Part shown: one piece after another, positions 1 to 11,233 of the stretch
Layout: every line of letters starts with the position of its first letter
Numbering within the stretch: the first letter of the stretch is position 1
From: Sphingobacterium sp.
GTDB taxonomy: Bacteria > Bacteroidota > Bacteroidia > Sphingobacteriales > Sphingobacteriaceae
Direction: 5' to 3'
NCBI GenBank assembly: GCA_031286695.1
Contig: JAITTY010000006.1
Location: 434,001 to 498,000 of the forward strand
Length of the DNA: 64,000 nucleotides
The notes under the pieces: generated by a model
Database searches by the model: none
What the model was told of the DNA's origin: nothing
Seen by the model: the letters and a program-made list of their open reading frames with translations, nothing else
Program-made: the position numbers and the translations under genes

Positions 1-216
1 TGGCGCGATACCAACGGGACCCAACAGGAACCCTCCAACATCGATGCCCTACAGATCAACCTCGACGTAACACGTACTGTCAAGCGAGTATGGCTGGCGT
101 CGCCCGATATGCAAGGGGGCGTTGCTATCCCGCTTACGAAAGCGCAGACAGGAAATAAATTGACCATCGATCTGCCGGGGCTCAAGTATTGGGACATGGT
201 TGTGATCGAATATTAA
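1..216 (+). CDS. C-terminal end of a probable GH66 dextranase (partial)
   Basis: The frame is open from base 1 to a TAA at 214-216, so this is the last 71 codons of a gene that begins outside the window. The translation ends in LKYWDMVVIEY, preceded by a beta-rich segment with VKRVWLASPD. I associate this kind of ending with GH66 dextranases / cycloisomaltooligosaccharide glucanotransferases of Bacteroidota, where it forms the final beta-sandwich. The next gene, a GH31 alpha-glucosidase, starts 9 bases downstream and a GH97 follows, which is the gene set of known dextran loci (for example in Flavobacterium johnsoniae). The catalytic domain is not visible, so the family call rests on the tail and the context. 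Another alpha-glucanase with a similar C-terminal domain is possible. Confidence 0.55.
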   Translation, partial: WRDTNGTQQEPSNIDALQINLDVTRTVKRVWLASPDMQGGVAIPLTKAQTGNKLTIDLPGLKYWDMVVIEY

Positions 217-225
217 AAACCTATT

Positions 226-2730
226 ATGCATAAACTAAACTCTTTTTATTTGATGCTGTTTTGCCTTATCTCCATCGTTCATGGAGCAGCAGGACAGGTG
301 ATGAAAGCGGCACAATGCCAAGATTATCAGATCGAGGGGCGAAAGGTGATTTTCAATTGCAGCGATGGTGCTAAGTTGGAGCTTTATTTTTGTAGCAGTT
401 CTGTTGTTCGGATCTGGTATGATGCCAGCGGCACACTGCAAAGGAAGAATCCTTCCTTTGCAGTAGTTCATGAACAGCTTGAAGACATTGGTGAAATCAA
501 GGTGAATGACGAACCGGCAACCTTCGAAATCTTCACCGGAAAGCTGCGTGTCCGTCTCAACAAGAATCCCATGCAATTGCTGATTTACGATAAGTGGCAA
601 AAGTTGGTTTTCGGTGATTATAAAAGTCTTGGACACAGCACGAGCGGCACCAAGACCGTGGCACACAAAGTGCTGCGTCCCGATGAACAATTCTTTGGCC
701 TAGGCGAAAAGACTGGGCCGCTCAATCGAAGAGGCCGGTCTTACAAGATGTGGAATAGCGACAAACCCTGTTATAGCAGTCAGGAAGATCCATTGTATAA
801 AAGTATCCCTTTTTTCATGAGCAGCTATCATTATGGTATTTTTTTAGACAATACCTATAAAACGGCTTTTGATTTTGGAACCACCAGTACAGAATCCTAC
901 TCCTTTGAAGCACCAGATGGTCCCTTTATCTACTATTTTATCTATGGCAAAGACTATAAGGAAATTCAGCAGCACTATATTGCATTGACCGGAAGACCGA
1001 TCATGCCACCAAGGTGGGCATTTGGTTTTGCGCAGAGCCGCGGACTCTATACACAGGAAGATCAAGCCCTCGAGGTCGCCGCCGAGTTTCGAAAGCGCCA
1101 AATCCCTTGTGATATCATCTATCAGGATATTGGCTGGACACAGGAGCTGCAAGATTTCAACTGGCGTAAAGGAAATTATAAAGATCCCAAAGGAATGCTC
1201 AAAAAGCTGAATGAACAAGGCTTTAAGATGATTCTCTCACAAGATCCCGTGGTGTCGCAAGCAAATAAAAATCAGTGGCAGGAGGCGCATCAAAAAGGCT
1301 ATTTTGTCAAGGACCGTCGTACGGGCACATCTTATGATATGCCTTGGCCATGGGGTGGTAATTGTGGTGTCGTTGATTTTACAAATCCATCCGTGGCCGA
1401 CTGGTGGGGGCAGCTCCAGCAGAAGCCCCTCGCCGATGGTGTGAGTGGTTTTTGGACAGATATGGGGGAGCCTGCCTGGAGCAATGAAGAGGATGTTGAT
1501 AGACTTCATATGCAACACCAGTTAGGCATGCATGCCGAGATCCACAACGTATACGGTCTTACCTGGGATAAAGTGGTGAAAGAACAGTTTGACAAGCGTA
1601 ATCCCAATAAGCGGATCTTTCAGATGACACGCGCAGCTTATGCCGGACTTCAGCGCTATACCTTTGGTTGGTCGGGCGATAGTGGCAGTGGGACCGAAGT
1701 AATTGAAGGCTGGAGCCAATTGGCCAATCAGGTTGCGGTCGGATTATCGGCGGGGCTTGGTGGTATTCCGTTCTGGACGACAGATATTTCAGGTTACTGT
1801 GGAGACATTACAGATTACCCTGCTATGGCAGAGCTGTATACACGTTGGATGCAATTTGGTATTTTTAATCCATTGAGCCGCGCCCATCACGAGGGCAACA
1901 ATGCGGTCGAACCCTGGTTATTTGGTGAGGTCGCCGAAAAAAATGCCAAGACAGCCATTGAACTCAAATATCAACTCTTTCCATATCTCTATTCCTATGC
2001 GTACAAAGCGCATCAGACAGGTCTACCTATATTAAGAGGCTTGTTTATGGAGTTTCCACAAGACGACCAAGTTATCGGGATCAATGATCAGTTTATGTTT
2101 GGACAAGAAATCCTCGTGGCCCCTGTGCTGAAAAAAGGCGAACGGATTAAAAAACTCTATCTGCCCGATGGCGAATGGATTGATTTTAACGACAAAAAGA
2201 CGGTATACCTGGGTGGGCAGCAGATTGCCTACCGAGCACCTCTAAATCGAATTCCAATGTTTGTCAAAAAAGGTGCTATCGTACCCATGATGCCGATCAT
2301 GCAATATATCGGTCAGGATCCAATACATCCCCTTTATATCCATATCTTCCCCAATTATGAAGGAGAGTCCGCTACATTTGAACTTTATGAAGACGATGGT
2401 GAGACACAGGATTATCTCAAAGGTATTGGTTCTACGACACGCTTTACCTGCACAACCCTGGCAGAAGGAGATTTTGAAACGGCGATTCAGCCCCAGGATA
2501 AAGACTACATACCTGCCAAAGGAAGACAGTTCTACTTAAGCTATCATCTTGAAAGCAAGCCTAATGGCGTTACCATTGATGGTAAGACCATACCCTATGC
2601 TGTGGCGGACAATAATCAAACGTCAACGATAAAGAAAAATGAGCCCTGTTGGACATGGGATGCCCAACAGGGGAGCTGTATCGTTAAGTTGACGGATAAT
2701 CGAAATGCGAAAAATATAAAAATCCACTAA
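226..2730 (+). CDS. GH31 alpha-glucosidase, secreted
   Basis: The protein has 834 residues and a signal peptide of about 24 residues (hydrophobic core FYLMLFCLISIVHG). The (beta/alpha)8 domain carries the GH31 signature WTDMGE, whose Asp412 is the expected nucleophile, and WSGD, whose Asp485 is the expected acid/base. The GH31 N-terminal beta-sandwich precedes it, and the proximal and distal C-terminal beta domains follow (roughly 590-834). The enzyme should release glucose from the non-reducing end of alpha-glucans or isomalto-oligosaccharides in the periplasm or on the surface. It lies 9 bases after the GH66-like gene and 12 bases before the GH97 gene, so the three are one operon. The exact linkage (alpha-1,6 versus alpha-1,4) is inferred from context. 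Confidence 0.92.
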   Translation: MHKLNSFYLMLFCLISIVHGAAGQVMKAAQCQDYQIEGRKVIFNCSDGAKLELYFCSSSVVRIWYDASGTLQRKNPSFAVVHEQLEDIGEIKVNDEPATFEIFTGKLRVRLNKNPMQLLIYDKWQKLVFGDYKSLGHSTSGTKTVAHKVLRPDEQFFGLGEKTGPLNRRGRSYKMWNSDKPCYSSQEDPLYKSIPFFMSSYHYGIFLDNTYKTAFDFGTTSTESYSFEAPDGPFIYYFIYGKDYKEIQQHYIALTGRPIMPPRWAFGFAQSRGLYTQEDQALEVAAEFRKRQIPCDIIYQDIGWTQELQDFNWRKGNYKDPKGMLKKLNEQGFKMILSQDPVVSQANKNQWQEAHQKGYFVKDRRTGTSYDMPWPWGGNCGVVDFTNPSVADWWGQLQQKPLADGVSGFWTDMGEPAWSNEEDVDRLHMQHQLGMHAEIHNVYGLTWDKVVKEQFDKRNPNKRIFQMTRAAYAGLQRYTFGWSGDSGSGTEVIEGWSQLANQVAVGLSAGLGGIPFWTTDISGYCGDITDYPAMAELYTRWMQFGIFNPLSRAHHEGNNAVEPWLFGEVAEKNAKTAIELKYQLFPYLYSYAYKAHQTGLPILRGLFMEFPQDDQVIGINDQFMFGQEILVAPVLKKGERIKKLYLPDGEWIDFNDKKTVYLGGQQIAYRAPLNRIPMFVKKGAIVPMMPIMQYIGQDPIHPLYIHIFPNYEGESATFELYEDDGETQDYLKGIGSTTRFTCTTLAEGDFETAIQPQDKDYIPAKGRQFYLSYHLESKPNGVTIDGKTIPYAVADNNQTSTIKKNEPCWTWDAQQGSCIVKLTDNRNAKNIKIH

Positions 2731-2739
2731 TTATCATAA

Positions 2740-4902
<2,163 letters not shown>

Positions 4903-4960
4903 AAGCAATGATATAAAAGCTGAAAAGTCTTAGGTGGCGACTTGTTTAGCTTTATATGTG

Positions 4961-4996
4961 AGGCCCTCAATCAGTATTGATTCGGGGCCCTTTTTA
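4961..4996 (+). terminator. Rho-independent terminator of the GH66-GH31-GH97 operon
   Basis: A stem of AGGCCC plus AATCA pairs with TGATT plus GGGCCC across two internal mismatched bases (4961-4990). A run of T follows directly at 4991-4996. It lies 58 bases after the GH97 stop and has no competing gene nearby. Confidence 0.75.
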
Positions 4997-5304
4997 TTGC
5001 CTGTTTGTCACAAATTTGATCTAACAGGAAGCAACGGCCAATTCTATGCTGCTGAATTTGTTCTCTTTTAGTTTGAATGTCTTCAGAAGAGAATCTTCTT
5101 ACTAAATTCTTCTTCATCACTATGCTTGATTACGTTTTTTAGACAGTCCAAAGCGTTAAGATTTAAGAACGAAGCTCGTTTTCTTTAACTTAGGCGGGAA
5201 GATAGCCATTGGATGGAATCTGTTTCTGATCATTTTCCGATTTTGATGTAGGTCATAGTTCTATATAATTCTAACTAATAATTTCGCAGACAATTTTTGA
5301 ACAT
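4997..5304. other. Intergenic region with an IS-end-like sequence, no gene
   Basis: No convincing gene is visible between the GH97 terminator and the antiporter. The stretch at 5131-5155 (TTTTTTAGACAGTCCAAAG) resembles the IS-end-like sequence at 11338-11365. Together with AAGAACGAAG at 5165-5174 it reappears inverted at 11166-11194, beyond the other side of the accessory block. A short minus-strand frame of about 45 codons (near 5115 down to 4970) has no recognisable features and runs into the terminator, so I do not call it a gene. Confidence 0.45.
5141..5183 (+). repeat. Left copy of an imperfect inverted repeat bracketing 5.2-11.2 kb
   Basis: GACAGTCCAA at 5142-5151, then GC, then AAGAACGAAG at 5165-5174. 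The same blocks in the same order occur on the minus strand at 11194-11166. The outer part also resembles the IS3-like end at 11338-11365. This may be a relict transposon end. Confidence 0.4.
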
Positions 5305-6915
5305 ATGGAGGAGCTACAAAGAATTATCTGGATATCAATTATACTTATTATTATCATTTCAGTAAAAGACAAGATAAAAATGGCGCTGCCAATTTTATTG
5401 GTGATTGCTGGTTTAGTTTTAAGTCTTACGCATTTATTGCCGTCAATGGATCTGAATCCTGAAATGATTTTTTACGTCGTATTGCCTCCGATATTATTTG
5501 ATGCTGCGTGGAATACATCAATACCTGATTTTAAGAAAGAATTGCCGAGAATTTCCCTACTCGCTTTTGGCTTGGTGTTTCTGACAACAACTATTGTTGC
5601 AGTATTTGTGCATAGTTTGATCCCCAGTTTTGGTTGGGCACTTTCATTTGTTTTGGGATCTGTTATTTCTCCTCCAGATGCTGTTGCTGCAACCAGTATT
5701 ACAAAGAATATTCCTATACCAAAAAGATTAACGACAATACTGGAAGGCGAAAGTCTGTTGAATGATGCTTCTGCATTGATCGCTTATAAATTTGCTGTAA
5801 TAGCAGTTGTTAGTGGTGCTTTTTCTTTGTGGGAGGCGAGCTATCAGTTTATCTTAGTTAGCTTGGGAGGGATTGTGATGGGCATATTTATTGGCTTTCT
5901 TTTCTTAAAAGCTCATCGATTTATAAATGACAACAGCAACGTAGAAACTTTTGCTGTAGTATTGTTACCATTTGCGATATACAGCTTGGCAGAACATTTA
6001 GGATGTTCAGGAGTTTTGGCCGTTGTCGTTTTGGGAATGTATCTTTCGTGGAATTCATTTTCTGTTTTTACGGCAAATAGCCGTATTCAGATGGGACATT
6101 TTTGGGAGGTAATGATATTTATACTTAACGGTTTGGTATTTCTGCTTTTGGGAATGCAATTGCCTAAAATTATTTCCGACATTCCTTCACTGCAAATATT
6201 GACTTTGATTTTCTACGGTTTTTTAATCTTTTTGATTTTAGTACTGGTTCGCTTTGTTGTTTTATTTGCATTTCCTCTTTTTGATAAAAGAGACAGGAAC
6301 TCAAAAGGAAATCACAGTCAGGCAAACAAAGAATATTTGATACTTTCCTGGTCAGGAATGCGCGGTGTTGTTTCTTTGGCGGCGGCGTTTGCATTGCCGG
6401 TCAACATTCATTCAGGGCAAACTATTGAACAAAGAAGTACGGTTTTATTCATTTCATTTATTGTGATTCTATTTACATTGATTATTCAGGGAATAACATT
6501 ACCAAGATTAATAAAACTGATAAAACCGGAACCGAATGATTCTAATGATGAATATCGATTGAACAAATTACTGTTGGAGAAATCTATTTCGTATTTGCAT
6601 CAGTTTTCTGCGAATGATCATATTTTTCAAGAAGCACGGGATGTAATGATCTCTAAACTTGGAAATGAGGAAATACAGCTTTTAAATAAAAAGGAAAATA
6701 CTTCCGGAACTGACCGGCAATCCGAATGTAAAAAAGCATATTTTCAACTTGAATTAAGATTGGCAGCGTATCAAAGAGAAGAGCTTGAAAAGAATTACCA
6801 GCAAGGGGTTTTCCCGCTTGAGACCGTGCGAAGAAAAGAGTGGGAACTTGATTTTTGGATTACGACCATTCAGCATGAAATAGAACAAATAAATTACACG
6901 TCCCCTAATCCATAA
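5305..6915 (+). CDS. Na+/H+ antiporter, CPA1 (NhaP-type) family
   Basis: The 536-residue integral membrane protein has about 12 hydrophobic segments in residues 1-400. It carries the CPA1 landmarks YVVLPPILFDAAW, SVISPPDAVAA and LEGESLLNDASALIAYK, where the ND pair is the conserved ion-binding site. A hydrophilic cytoplasmic tail of about 120 residues follows (from around 415). It should exchange Na+ (or K+) for protons and so serve pH and salt homeostasis. The gene stands alone: the next promoter, with its own FNR-like box, lies between it and the MFS gene. Base composition is clearly more AT-rich than the glycosidase operon to the left, consistent with separate acquisition. Confidence 0.92.
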   Translation: MEELQRIIWISIILIIIISVKDKIKMALPILLVIAGLVLSLTHLLPSMDLNPEMIFYVVLPPILFDAAWNTSIPDFKKELPRISLLAFGLVFLTTTIVAVFVHSLIPSFGWALSFVLGSVISPPDAVAATSITKNIPIPKRLTTILEGESLLNDASALIAYKFAVIAVVSGAFSLWEASYQFILVSLGGIVMGIFIGFLFLKAHRFINDNSNVETFAVVLLPFAIYSLAEHLGCSGVLAVVVLGMYLSWNSFSVFTANSRIQMGHFWEVMIFILNGLVFLLLGMQLPKIISDIPSLQILTLIFYGFLIFLILVLVRFVVLFAFPLFDKRDRNSKGNHSQANKEYLILSWSGMRGVVSLAAAFALPVNIHSGQTIEQRSTVLFISFIVILFTLIIQGITLPRLIKLIKPEPNDSNDEYRLNKLLLEKSISYLHQFSANDHIFQEARDVMISKLGNEEIQLLNKKENTSGTDRQSECKKAYFQLELRLAAYQREELEKNYQQGVFPLETVRRKEWELDFWITTIQHEIEQINYTSPNP

Positions 6916-6945
6916 AATGCAATTTCTTTAAATTATTTTCCTTTT

Positions 6946-6989
6946 TTGACTCAAGTCAATGTTTAGCCATTCCAGTTATTGCACTTTTG
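6946..6989 (+). promoter_or_regulatory. Crp/Fnr-type operator and promoter of the MFS-ribB-SIP-crp operon
   Basis: TTGACTCAAGTCAA (6946-6959) is a perfect palindrome with half-sites TTGAC-N4-GTCAA, the 5-4-5 layout of FNR sites. A TAnnTTTG-like -7 element, CACTTTTG, follows at 6982-6989, 22 bases later. This puts the palindrome centre near -42, the class II activator position. The second flavoprotein gene has the same box with the same 22-base spacing, and a Crp/Fnr regulator is encoded in this operon. Regulation by that protein is inferred. Confidence 0.72.
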
Positions 6990-7018
6990 CCCTCGAATTA
7001 TTTTAAAAACAAAATTTT

Positions 7019-8194
7019 ATGAGTGTAACATTAGAAAAAGGGAAAACAATTAGTTTCTATCAGGCTATCACACCTATTATCATATCTGTATTTGGAGTGT
7101 ACCTTACGATAGGGATTGCATTAGGGATACTGCCAAAGTTTGTACAGAATACTTTAGGTTATAATAATCTGATTGTCGGATTGGTAATTGGTCTTCAATT
7201 CTTGTCCACACTTATGACCCGGGCCTATTCAGGGAAAACAACCGATACCAAAGGTGCGAAGAAAAGTAAAATGTCAGGTGTTGTTTTGGCGGTTATTGCC
7301 GGAATAGCTTATGTTCTGGCAGTTTATTTTCAGTTCAACAGAGGTCTAGCACTGGCATTACTTCTTTTAGCGAGAATCATTCACGGAGTTGGTGAAAGTT
7401 TTTTGGTAACCGGCGCTTTAACCTGGGGTATCGGTTTGGTTGGACATTCCAATTCAGGAAAAGTAATGACTTGGAATGGTATTGCAATGTATGCGGGGAT
7501 TGCAATCGGGGCCCCGTTAAGTATTTGGTTAGGGAAATCTTTTGGGGATTTACCGGCGTTTTTACTGATTATAGTACTACCATTTGTGAGCTGGCTGGCT
7601 ACTGCAAAGCTCCCATCTATCCCTGTCGATAAAGGCCATACCAGAACACCTTTTTACAAAGTAATCGGAGCCATATCAGGTCAGGGATTAAGTCTTGCAT
7701 TTTCTTCTTTGGCATTTGGGTGTATCGCTTCTTTTATCGCATTGTTCTTTACTGAAAAAAACTGGGGAGATGCCTCACTTGCATTTATGGTTTTCGGAGC
7801 ATGCTATGTATTGACACGGATATTTTTTGCTTCTTTTCCGGATCGATTCGGAGGATACAAAATTGCTTTAATATCGTTGATTATTGAAGTAGTCGGACAG
7901 GTGTTCATCTGGACTTCGGTTTCCAAAACCGTTGCTATTATCGGATGTGGATTGACCGGTATTGGTTTTTCTTTGGTATTTCCCGCCTTGGGCGTATTAG
8001 CCATTAAAAAGGTGAAACCTCAAATGAGGGGAACTGCTCTTGGGGCTTATGTCGCATTCGTGGATCTGTCGTTGGGTATTGCCGGTCCGATGGCGGGTCT
8101 GATAGCAGGATGGTTCAATTATCAGACAGTATATTTATTCGGGGGCATAAGCTGTGTCTTGTCAATTATAATTTTAATGTTTAACAAAAAGTAA
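7019..8194 (+). CDS. MFS transporter (YhhS/YfcJ-like)
   Basis: The protein has 391 residues with 12 predicted membrane segments and no signal peptide. Its overall layout and the segment around [19 protein letters not shown], the usual MFS loop 2-3 region, match the YhhS/YfcJ group of major facilitator exporters. The substrate cannot be read from the sequence. It is the first gene of an operon with ribB (14 bases downstream), a siderophore-interacting flavoprotein and a Crp/Fnr regulator. Export or import of a flavin, siderophore or toxic compound is possible, but none is demonstrated. Confidence 0.85.
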   Translation: MSVTLEKGKTISFYQAITPIIISVFGVYLTIGIALGILPKFVQNTLGYNNLIVGLVIGLQFLSTLMTRAYSGKTTDTKGAKKSKMSGVVLAVIAGIAYVLAVYFQFNRGLALALLLLARIIHGVGESFLVTGALTWGIGLVGHSNSGKVMTWNGIAMYAGIAIGAPLSIWLGKSFGDLPAFLLIIVLPFVSWLATAKLPSIPVDKGHTRTPFYKVIGAISGQGLSLAFSSLAFGCIASFIALFFTEKNWGDASLAFMVFGACYVLTRIFFASFPDRFGGYKIALISLIIEVVGQVFIWTSVSKTVAIIGCGLTGIGFSLVFPALGVLAIKKVKPQMRGTALGAYVAFVDLSLGIAGPMAGLIAGWFNYQTVYLFGGISCVLSIIILMFNKK

Positions 8195-8208
8195 AAAAGA
8201 ATCTAACA

Positions 8209-8883
8209 ATGAAGAACACCTTAGAATTATTCGGAGCTAACGCAAAAGAACGAGTTGAAAATGCAATAAAAGAGTTGCGTTTGGGCAAGGGTATGTTGTT
8301 AATCGATGATGAAGACCGGGAAAATGAAGGCGACCTTATTTTTTCTGCCGAAAAAATGGATGTACAGAATATGGTACAAATGATTCGTCATTGTAGCGGT
8401 GTCGTTTGTCTTTGCCTTACTCATGAAAAAGCAGATGAATTGGAATTGCCTTATATGGTGAATGATAATTCCAGTCCGTTTCATACGCCTTTTACGATTT
8501 CAATTGATGCTAAAAAAGGTTCAACAACCGGACTTTCTGCTTCCGACAGAATAGCCGCTATAAAGGCCGCTTGTGCTGACGATGCCCAGCCAGGTGATTT
8601 AGTGCGTCCCGGGCATATATTTCCGTTAAGAGCCAATGATAACGGTGTTTTGGGAAGAAACGGGCATACCGAAGGCAGTATTGACTTGATGAAACTGGCA
8701 GGACTAAAGCCAATGTCTGTTTTATGTGAATTAATGAATGATGATGGTACGATGTCACGCCTGCCAGAGATTATAGAATTTGCCGGTAAAAACGACTTGA
8801 TGGTATTATCAATTGAAGATATTATTGAGTATAGAAAATACCATACAGAGGAAACTCTACTGCTAAATGAAATACTTTTATAA
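8209..8883 (+). CDS. ribB: 3,4-dihydroxy-2-butanone 4-phosphate synthase (stand-alone RibB)
   Basis: The 224-residue cytoplasmic enzyme converts ribulose 5-phosphate to 3,4-dihydroxy-2-butanone 4-phosphate plus formate, feeding riboflavin synthesis. The metal and substrate motif [11 protein letters not shown] is at residues 33-43, with Arg37, Glu38, Glu40 and Asp42 as in E. coli Rib[11 protein letters not shown] and [11 protein letters not shown] follow in the C-terminal half. The length is that of the monofunctional enzyme; there is no GTP cyclohydrolase II (RibA) domain, although Bacteroidota usually carry a fused RibBA. It is therefore probably an extra copy serving the flavoproteins of this operon. 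Its end overlaps the possible upstream start of the next gene. Confidence 0.95.
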   Translation: MKNTLELFGANAKERVENAIKELRLGKGMLLIDDEDRENEGDLIFSAEKMDVQNMVQMIRHCSGVVCLCLTHEKADELELPYMVNDNSSPFHTPFTISIDAKKGSTTGLSASDRIAAIKAACADDAQPGDLVRPGHIFPLRANDNGVLGRNGHTEGSIDLMKLAGLKPMSVLCELMNDDGTMSRLPEIIEFAGKNDLMVLSIEDIIEYRKYHTEETLLLNEILL

Positions 8884-8896
8884 AAACAAATATGCT

Positions 8897-9688
8897 ATGA
8901 CAAATCAAACCAATACACGCAAAATACGCTCTATATTTACCGTCAAAAGAAAAGAATTCCTTACGCCACACTTTATCCGTGTGGTTTTTGGAATTTCAGA
9001 TGAACAAATGCATTTATTGTCCAACGTGCAGGAAGGCTCTAATAATAAAATTTTTATACCAACGAAAGATGGCGATGTCGGCTATGTTACCGTATCTGGC
9101 TCAGAGGTAAAGGACGAATATGCTACTTTTACAAGAACTTATACCAACCGCAAAATTGACCTGCAAAATAAAGAGTTGACGATTGATTTTGTTTCCCACG
9201 GCGAAAATGGTCCGGCTTCTGCCTGGGCGATAAATGCAAAACCAGGCTATACTTTAGGCATCGGGATGAAAGAAAGCAGTAGGGCATTAGTTCCTAAAGC
9301 AGATGCTTATTTTTTTGTGGGTGATGCCACGGCAGTGCCGGTCATTACCGCTATTTTGGAACAGTTGCCGGCTACCGTCTCAGCTAAGGTTATTGTGGAA
9401 GTGCCCAGCAAGGAGGATGAGCTACAAATATGTTCTGCTGCTCCTGTTGAAGTGGAATGGTTGCATAATACACAACCCGAAAAAGGAAGTCGTTTAGCAG
9501 AAAAGGCATTACTGCATCGTTTTTCTGATAATGAAAAAGGTACTTATATTTATGTGGCAGCGGAATATAAAACGGTAAAAGAACTGCGTGAATATTTCCG
9601 AAAGGAACTTGAATGGAATAAACATCTTATTTACACCTGCAGTTATTGGAAAGCCGGAGCTTCAGAAGATGAAATACCATCTGAATGA
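8897..9688 (+). CDS. Siderophore-interacting FAD-binding protein (ferric-chelate reductase type)
   Basis: A protein of 263 residues from ATG 8897. An in-frame ATG at 8867 would overlap ribB by 17 bases and adds only Lys/Tyr-rich residues, so I prefer 8897. The N-terminal flavin-binding barrel includes [12 protein letters not shown], the RxYTxR-type FAD motif of the SIP family. The C-terminal nucleotide-binding domain includes [12 protein letters not shown] and ends with [14 protein letters not shown], the typical SIP tail. Family members reduce ferric siderophores with NAD(P)H or reduced ferredoxin to release iron in the cytoplasm. Its stop overlaps the start of the Crp/Fnr gene (ATGA), so the two are translationally coupled. 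Confidence 0.88.
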   Translation: MTNQTNTRKIRSIFTVKRKEFLTPHFIRVVFGISDEQMHLLSNVQEGSNNKIFIPTKDGDVGYVTVSGSEVKDEYATFTRTYTNRKIDLQNKELTIDFVSHGENGPASAWAINAKPGYTLGIGMKESSRALVPKADAYFFVGDATAVPVITAILEQLPATVSAKVIVEVPSKEDELQICSAAPVEVEWLHNTQPEKGSRLAEKALLHRFSDNEKGTYIYVAAEYKTVKELREYFRKELEWNKHLIYTCSYWKAGASEDEIPSE

Positions 9689-10329
9689 TGATTTTTAAAC
9701 CAAGTAATACCAAGTTTTATCATTTATTGGTAGATTTACCCGAGACTGATTTCAATGGAATGGAAGAACTTTTAATCTCTTATATCAAAAGCAAAATATC
9801 TATAACCGATGAGGAATTGGCAACTATTCTTTCTTGTTTCAGACCGATGAAGGTAAAGAAGAATGAGTTGCTTCTTACGGACGGGCAATCCAGCCAAAGG
9901 ACGTTTTTCGTGGTTAAGGGCTGCGTGCGTATTTTCTTTATCAATGATGAAGGGCAGGATTCTACACGGTATTTTGCTTTTGAAAATCAGTTTGCCACGG
10001 CTTTGGTCAGTTTTATAACTTCGGAGCCTTCTGAGGAATTCATTCAGGCAGTAGAAGATTCAGAAGTGTATTATATCACGCACAAAAATTTCTACCATCT
10101 TTTGGAGATTGTCCCGCAATGGGAAAAGTTTTACCGCATTTATCTTGAAATTGCTTACGTTACCAATACCAAACGCCTGATGTCGTTTCTCATTCAGGAT
10201 GCACTGGAAAAATACCGCCAGTTACTGGACGAAAACCCGATTATAGTACGTCGGCTGTCCAACAAAATGGTCGCCTCTTATCTCAATATATCGCAGGAAA
10301 CACTCAGTCGTTTGAAATCTAAACTCTGA
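9685..10329 (+). CDS. Crp/Fnr family transcriptional regulator
   Basis: The 214-residue protein has a cyclic-nucleotide-binding-like beta roll (about 40-150) and a C-terminal helix-turn-helix whose recognition part is [18 protein letters not shown]. It ends soon after that helix, as many short Bacteroidota Crp/Fnr proteins do. No cluster of four cysteines typical of oxygen-sensing FNR is visible, so the signal is unknown. The start codon overlaps the stop of the flavoprotein gene; ATG at 9688 is an alternative. It is the natural candidate to bind the identical TTGAC-N4-GTCAA palindromes upstream of the MFS operon and of the gene that follows, giving autoactivation. Confidence 0.88.
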   Translation: MMIFKPSNTKFYHLLVDLPETDFNGMEELLISYIKSKISITDEELATILSCFRPMKVKKNELLLTDGQSSQRTFFVVKGCVRIFFINDEGQDSTRYFAFENQFATALVSFITSEPSEEFIQAVEDSEVYYITHKNFYHLLEIVPQWEKFYRIYLEIAYVTNTKRLMSFLIQDALEKYRQLLDENPIIVRRLSNKMVASYLNISQETLSRLKSKL

Positions 10330-10339
10330 TTTTTCTTTT

Positions 10340-10383
10340 TTGACTCAAGTCAATGTTTTAGGCTGAAAGTCTTACCAAATTTG
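10340..10383 (+). promoter_or_regulatory. Second copy of the Crp/Fnr-type operator with promoter
   Basis: TTGACTCAAGTCAA (10340-10353) is identical to the box at 6946, including flanking T-rich and AATGTTT sequence. A CAAATTTG -7-like element at 10376-10383 lies 22 bases downstream, the same spacing as in the first promoter. The downstream gene starts at 10403. Confidence 0.72.
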
Positions 10384-10402
10384 CATCATTAATTTTCAGA
10401 CA

Positions 10403-11110
10403 ATGAGCAATCAGGGTACAACTTCAGAAATTTTTACAGGCATTATTCTTCAAAAAAATAAGATTGCCGAACATACTTTTCATGTCAAAATCCAAAGTGC
10501 AGAATTTTCCAAAATTAAATATGTTGCGGGTTTTACGGCGGATGTATTTCTTTCTGATCCTTACTACAATCCACAGAGTGAAGTCCGCAAATATTCTTTC
10601 TGGAATTATGAGCCGGTTTATAACATTGCTGATTTTGCCATTAATACATTCTCAAACGGCAAAGGTTCGGACTGGGTAAAAACAATACAAGAAGGTGATA
10701 CAATATTTTTCAAAGAACCTTATGGCGATTTAGTTATAGATGAATCGGGAGAAAACTATTTTCTAATTGGTGACATTACGGCATTATCACATCTATATGA
10801 GATTAACCGGGCACTTGCGGTCAGTAAAGAGGTTTATAGCCTGATTTATACAGAAAACAAAGAAGATGTATTCCCGGATATTGACCATAGTTTTCCTTTA
10901 AAATGCTATACATTAAGTCCCATAGATTCCAAAAGTATTTTAGATCTTATCAATACTCATTTCCCGAAAAATTGCAAAAATACTGTCGCTTATGTATTGG
11001 GGGATTCGGAAACAGCCACGACTATATATAACTTTCTGAAGGATAATCCAGATTTTGATATACCGCATATTTATTTCAAAAGTTTTTGGGATAAAAAAAC
11101 GGAAGCATAG
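10403..11110 (+). CDS. Second FAD-binding siderophore-interacting-like reductase
   Basis: A 235-residue protein with the ferredoxin-reductase-like two-domain plan. RKYSFWNYEP (about 67-76) is a variant of the RxYS flavin motif, FKEPYGDLVI follows, and the C-terminal domain has FLIGDITALS and YVLGDSETATTIYNFL, ending HIYFKSFWDKKTEA. It is a divergent paralogue of the flavoprotein at 8897. It has its own promoter with the same FNR-like box, so the two probably respond together. Reduction of ferric chelates is a family-based guess; a general flavin-dependent oxidoreductase is also possible. Confidence 0.75.
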   Translation: MSNQGTTSEIFTGIILQKNKIAEHTFHVKIQSAEFSKIKYVAGFTADVFLSDPYYNPQSEVRKYSFWNYEPVYNIADFAINTFSNGKGSDWVKTIQEGDTIFFKEPYGDLVIDESGENYFLIGDITALSHLYEINRALAVSKEVYSLIYTENKEDVFPDIDHSFPLKCYTLSPIDSKSILDLINTHFPKNCKNTVAYVLGDSETATTIYNFLKDNPDFDIPHIYFKSFWDKKTEA

Positions 11111-11233
11111 TCTCCAACTTTAGATCGGATTTTGGAAAATGAACATTATATAGCTATTCAAAAATCTTCGTTCTTTTGAGATGCTTGGACTGTCGATACG
11201 AGCAAAATTAAATAGCTTAAACAGTTTGGAGAT
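11111..11233. other. Right junction of the accessory block
   Basis: No gene is visible. It contains the right copy of the inverted repeat (11166-11194 on the minus strand: GACAGTCCAA, GC, AAGAACGAAG). The 11234-11376 hairpin element follows directly. Confidence 0.4.

Noticed and set aside
49..231. Minus-strand 60-codon frame opposite the GH66 tail
   Set aside because: It is a shadow of the plus-strand coding frame, which has a recognisable product ending and operon context.
4970..5115. Minus-strand frame beginning MKKNLVRRF
   Set aside because: Short, no recognised family, and it runs through the terminator of the GH97 operon.
6170..6394. Minus-strand frame within the antiporter gene
   Set aside because: Shadow frame; the plus-strand product has intact CPA1 motifs.
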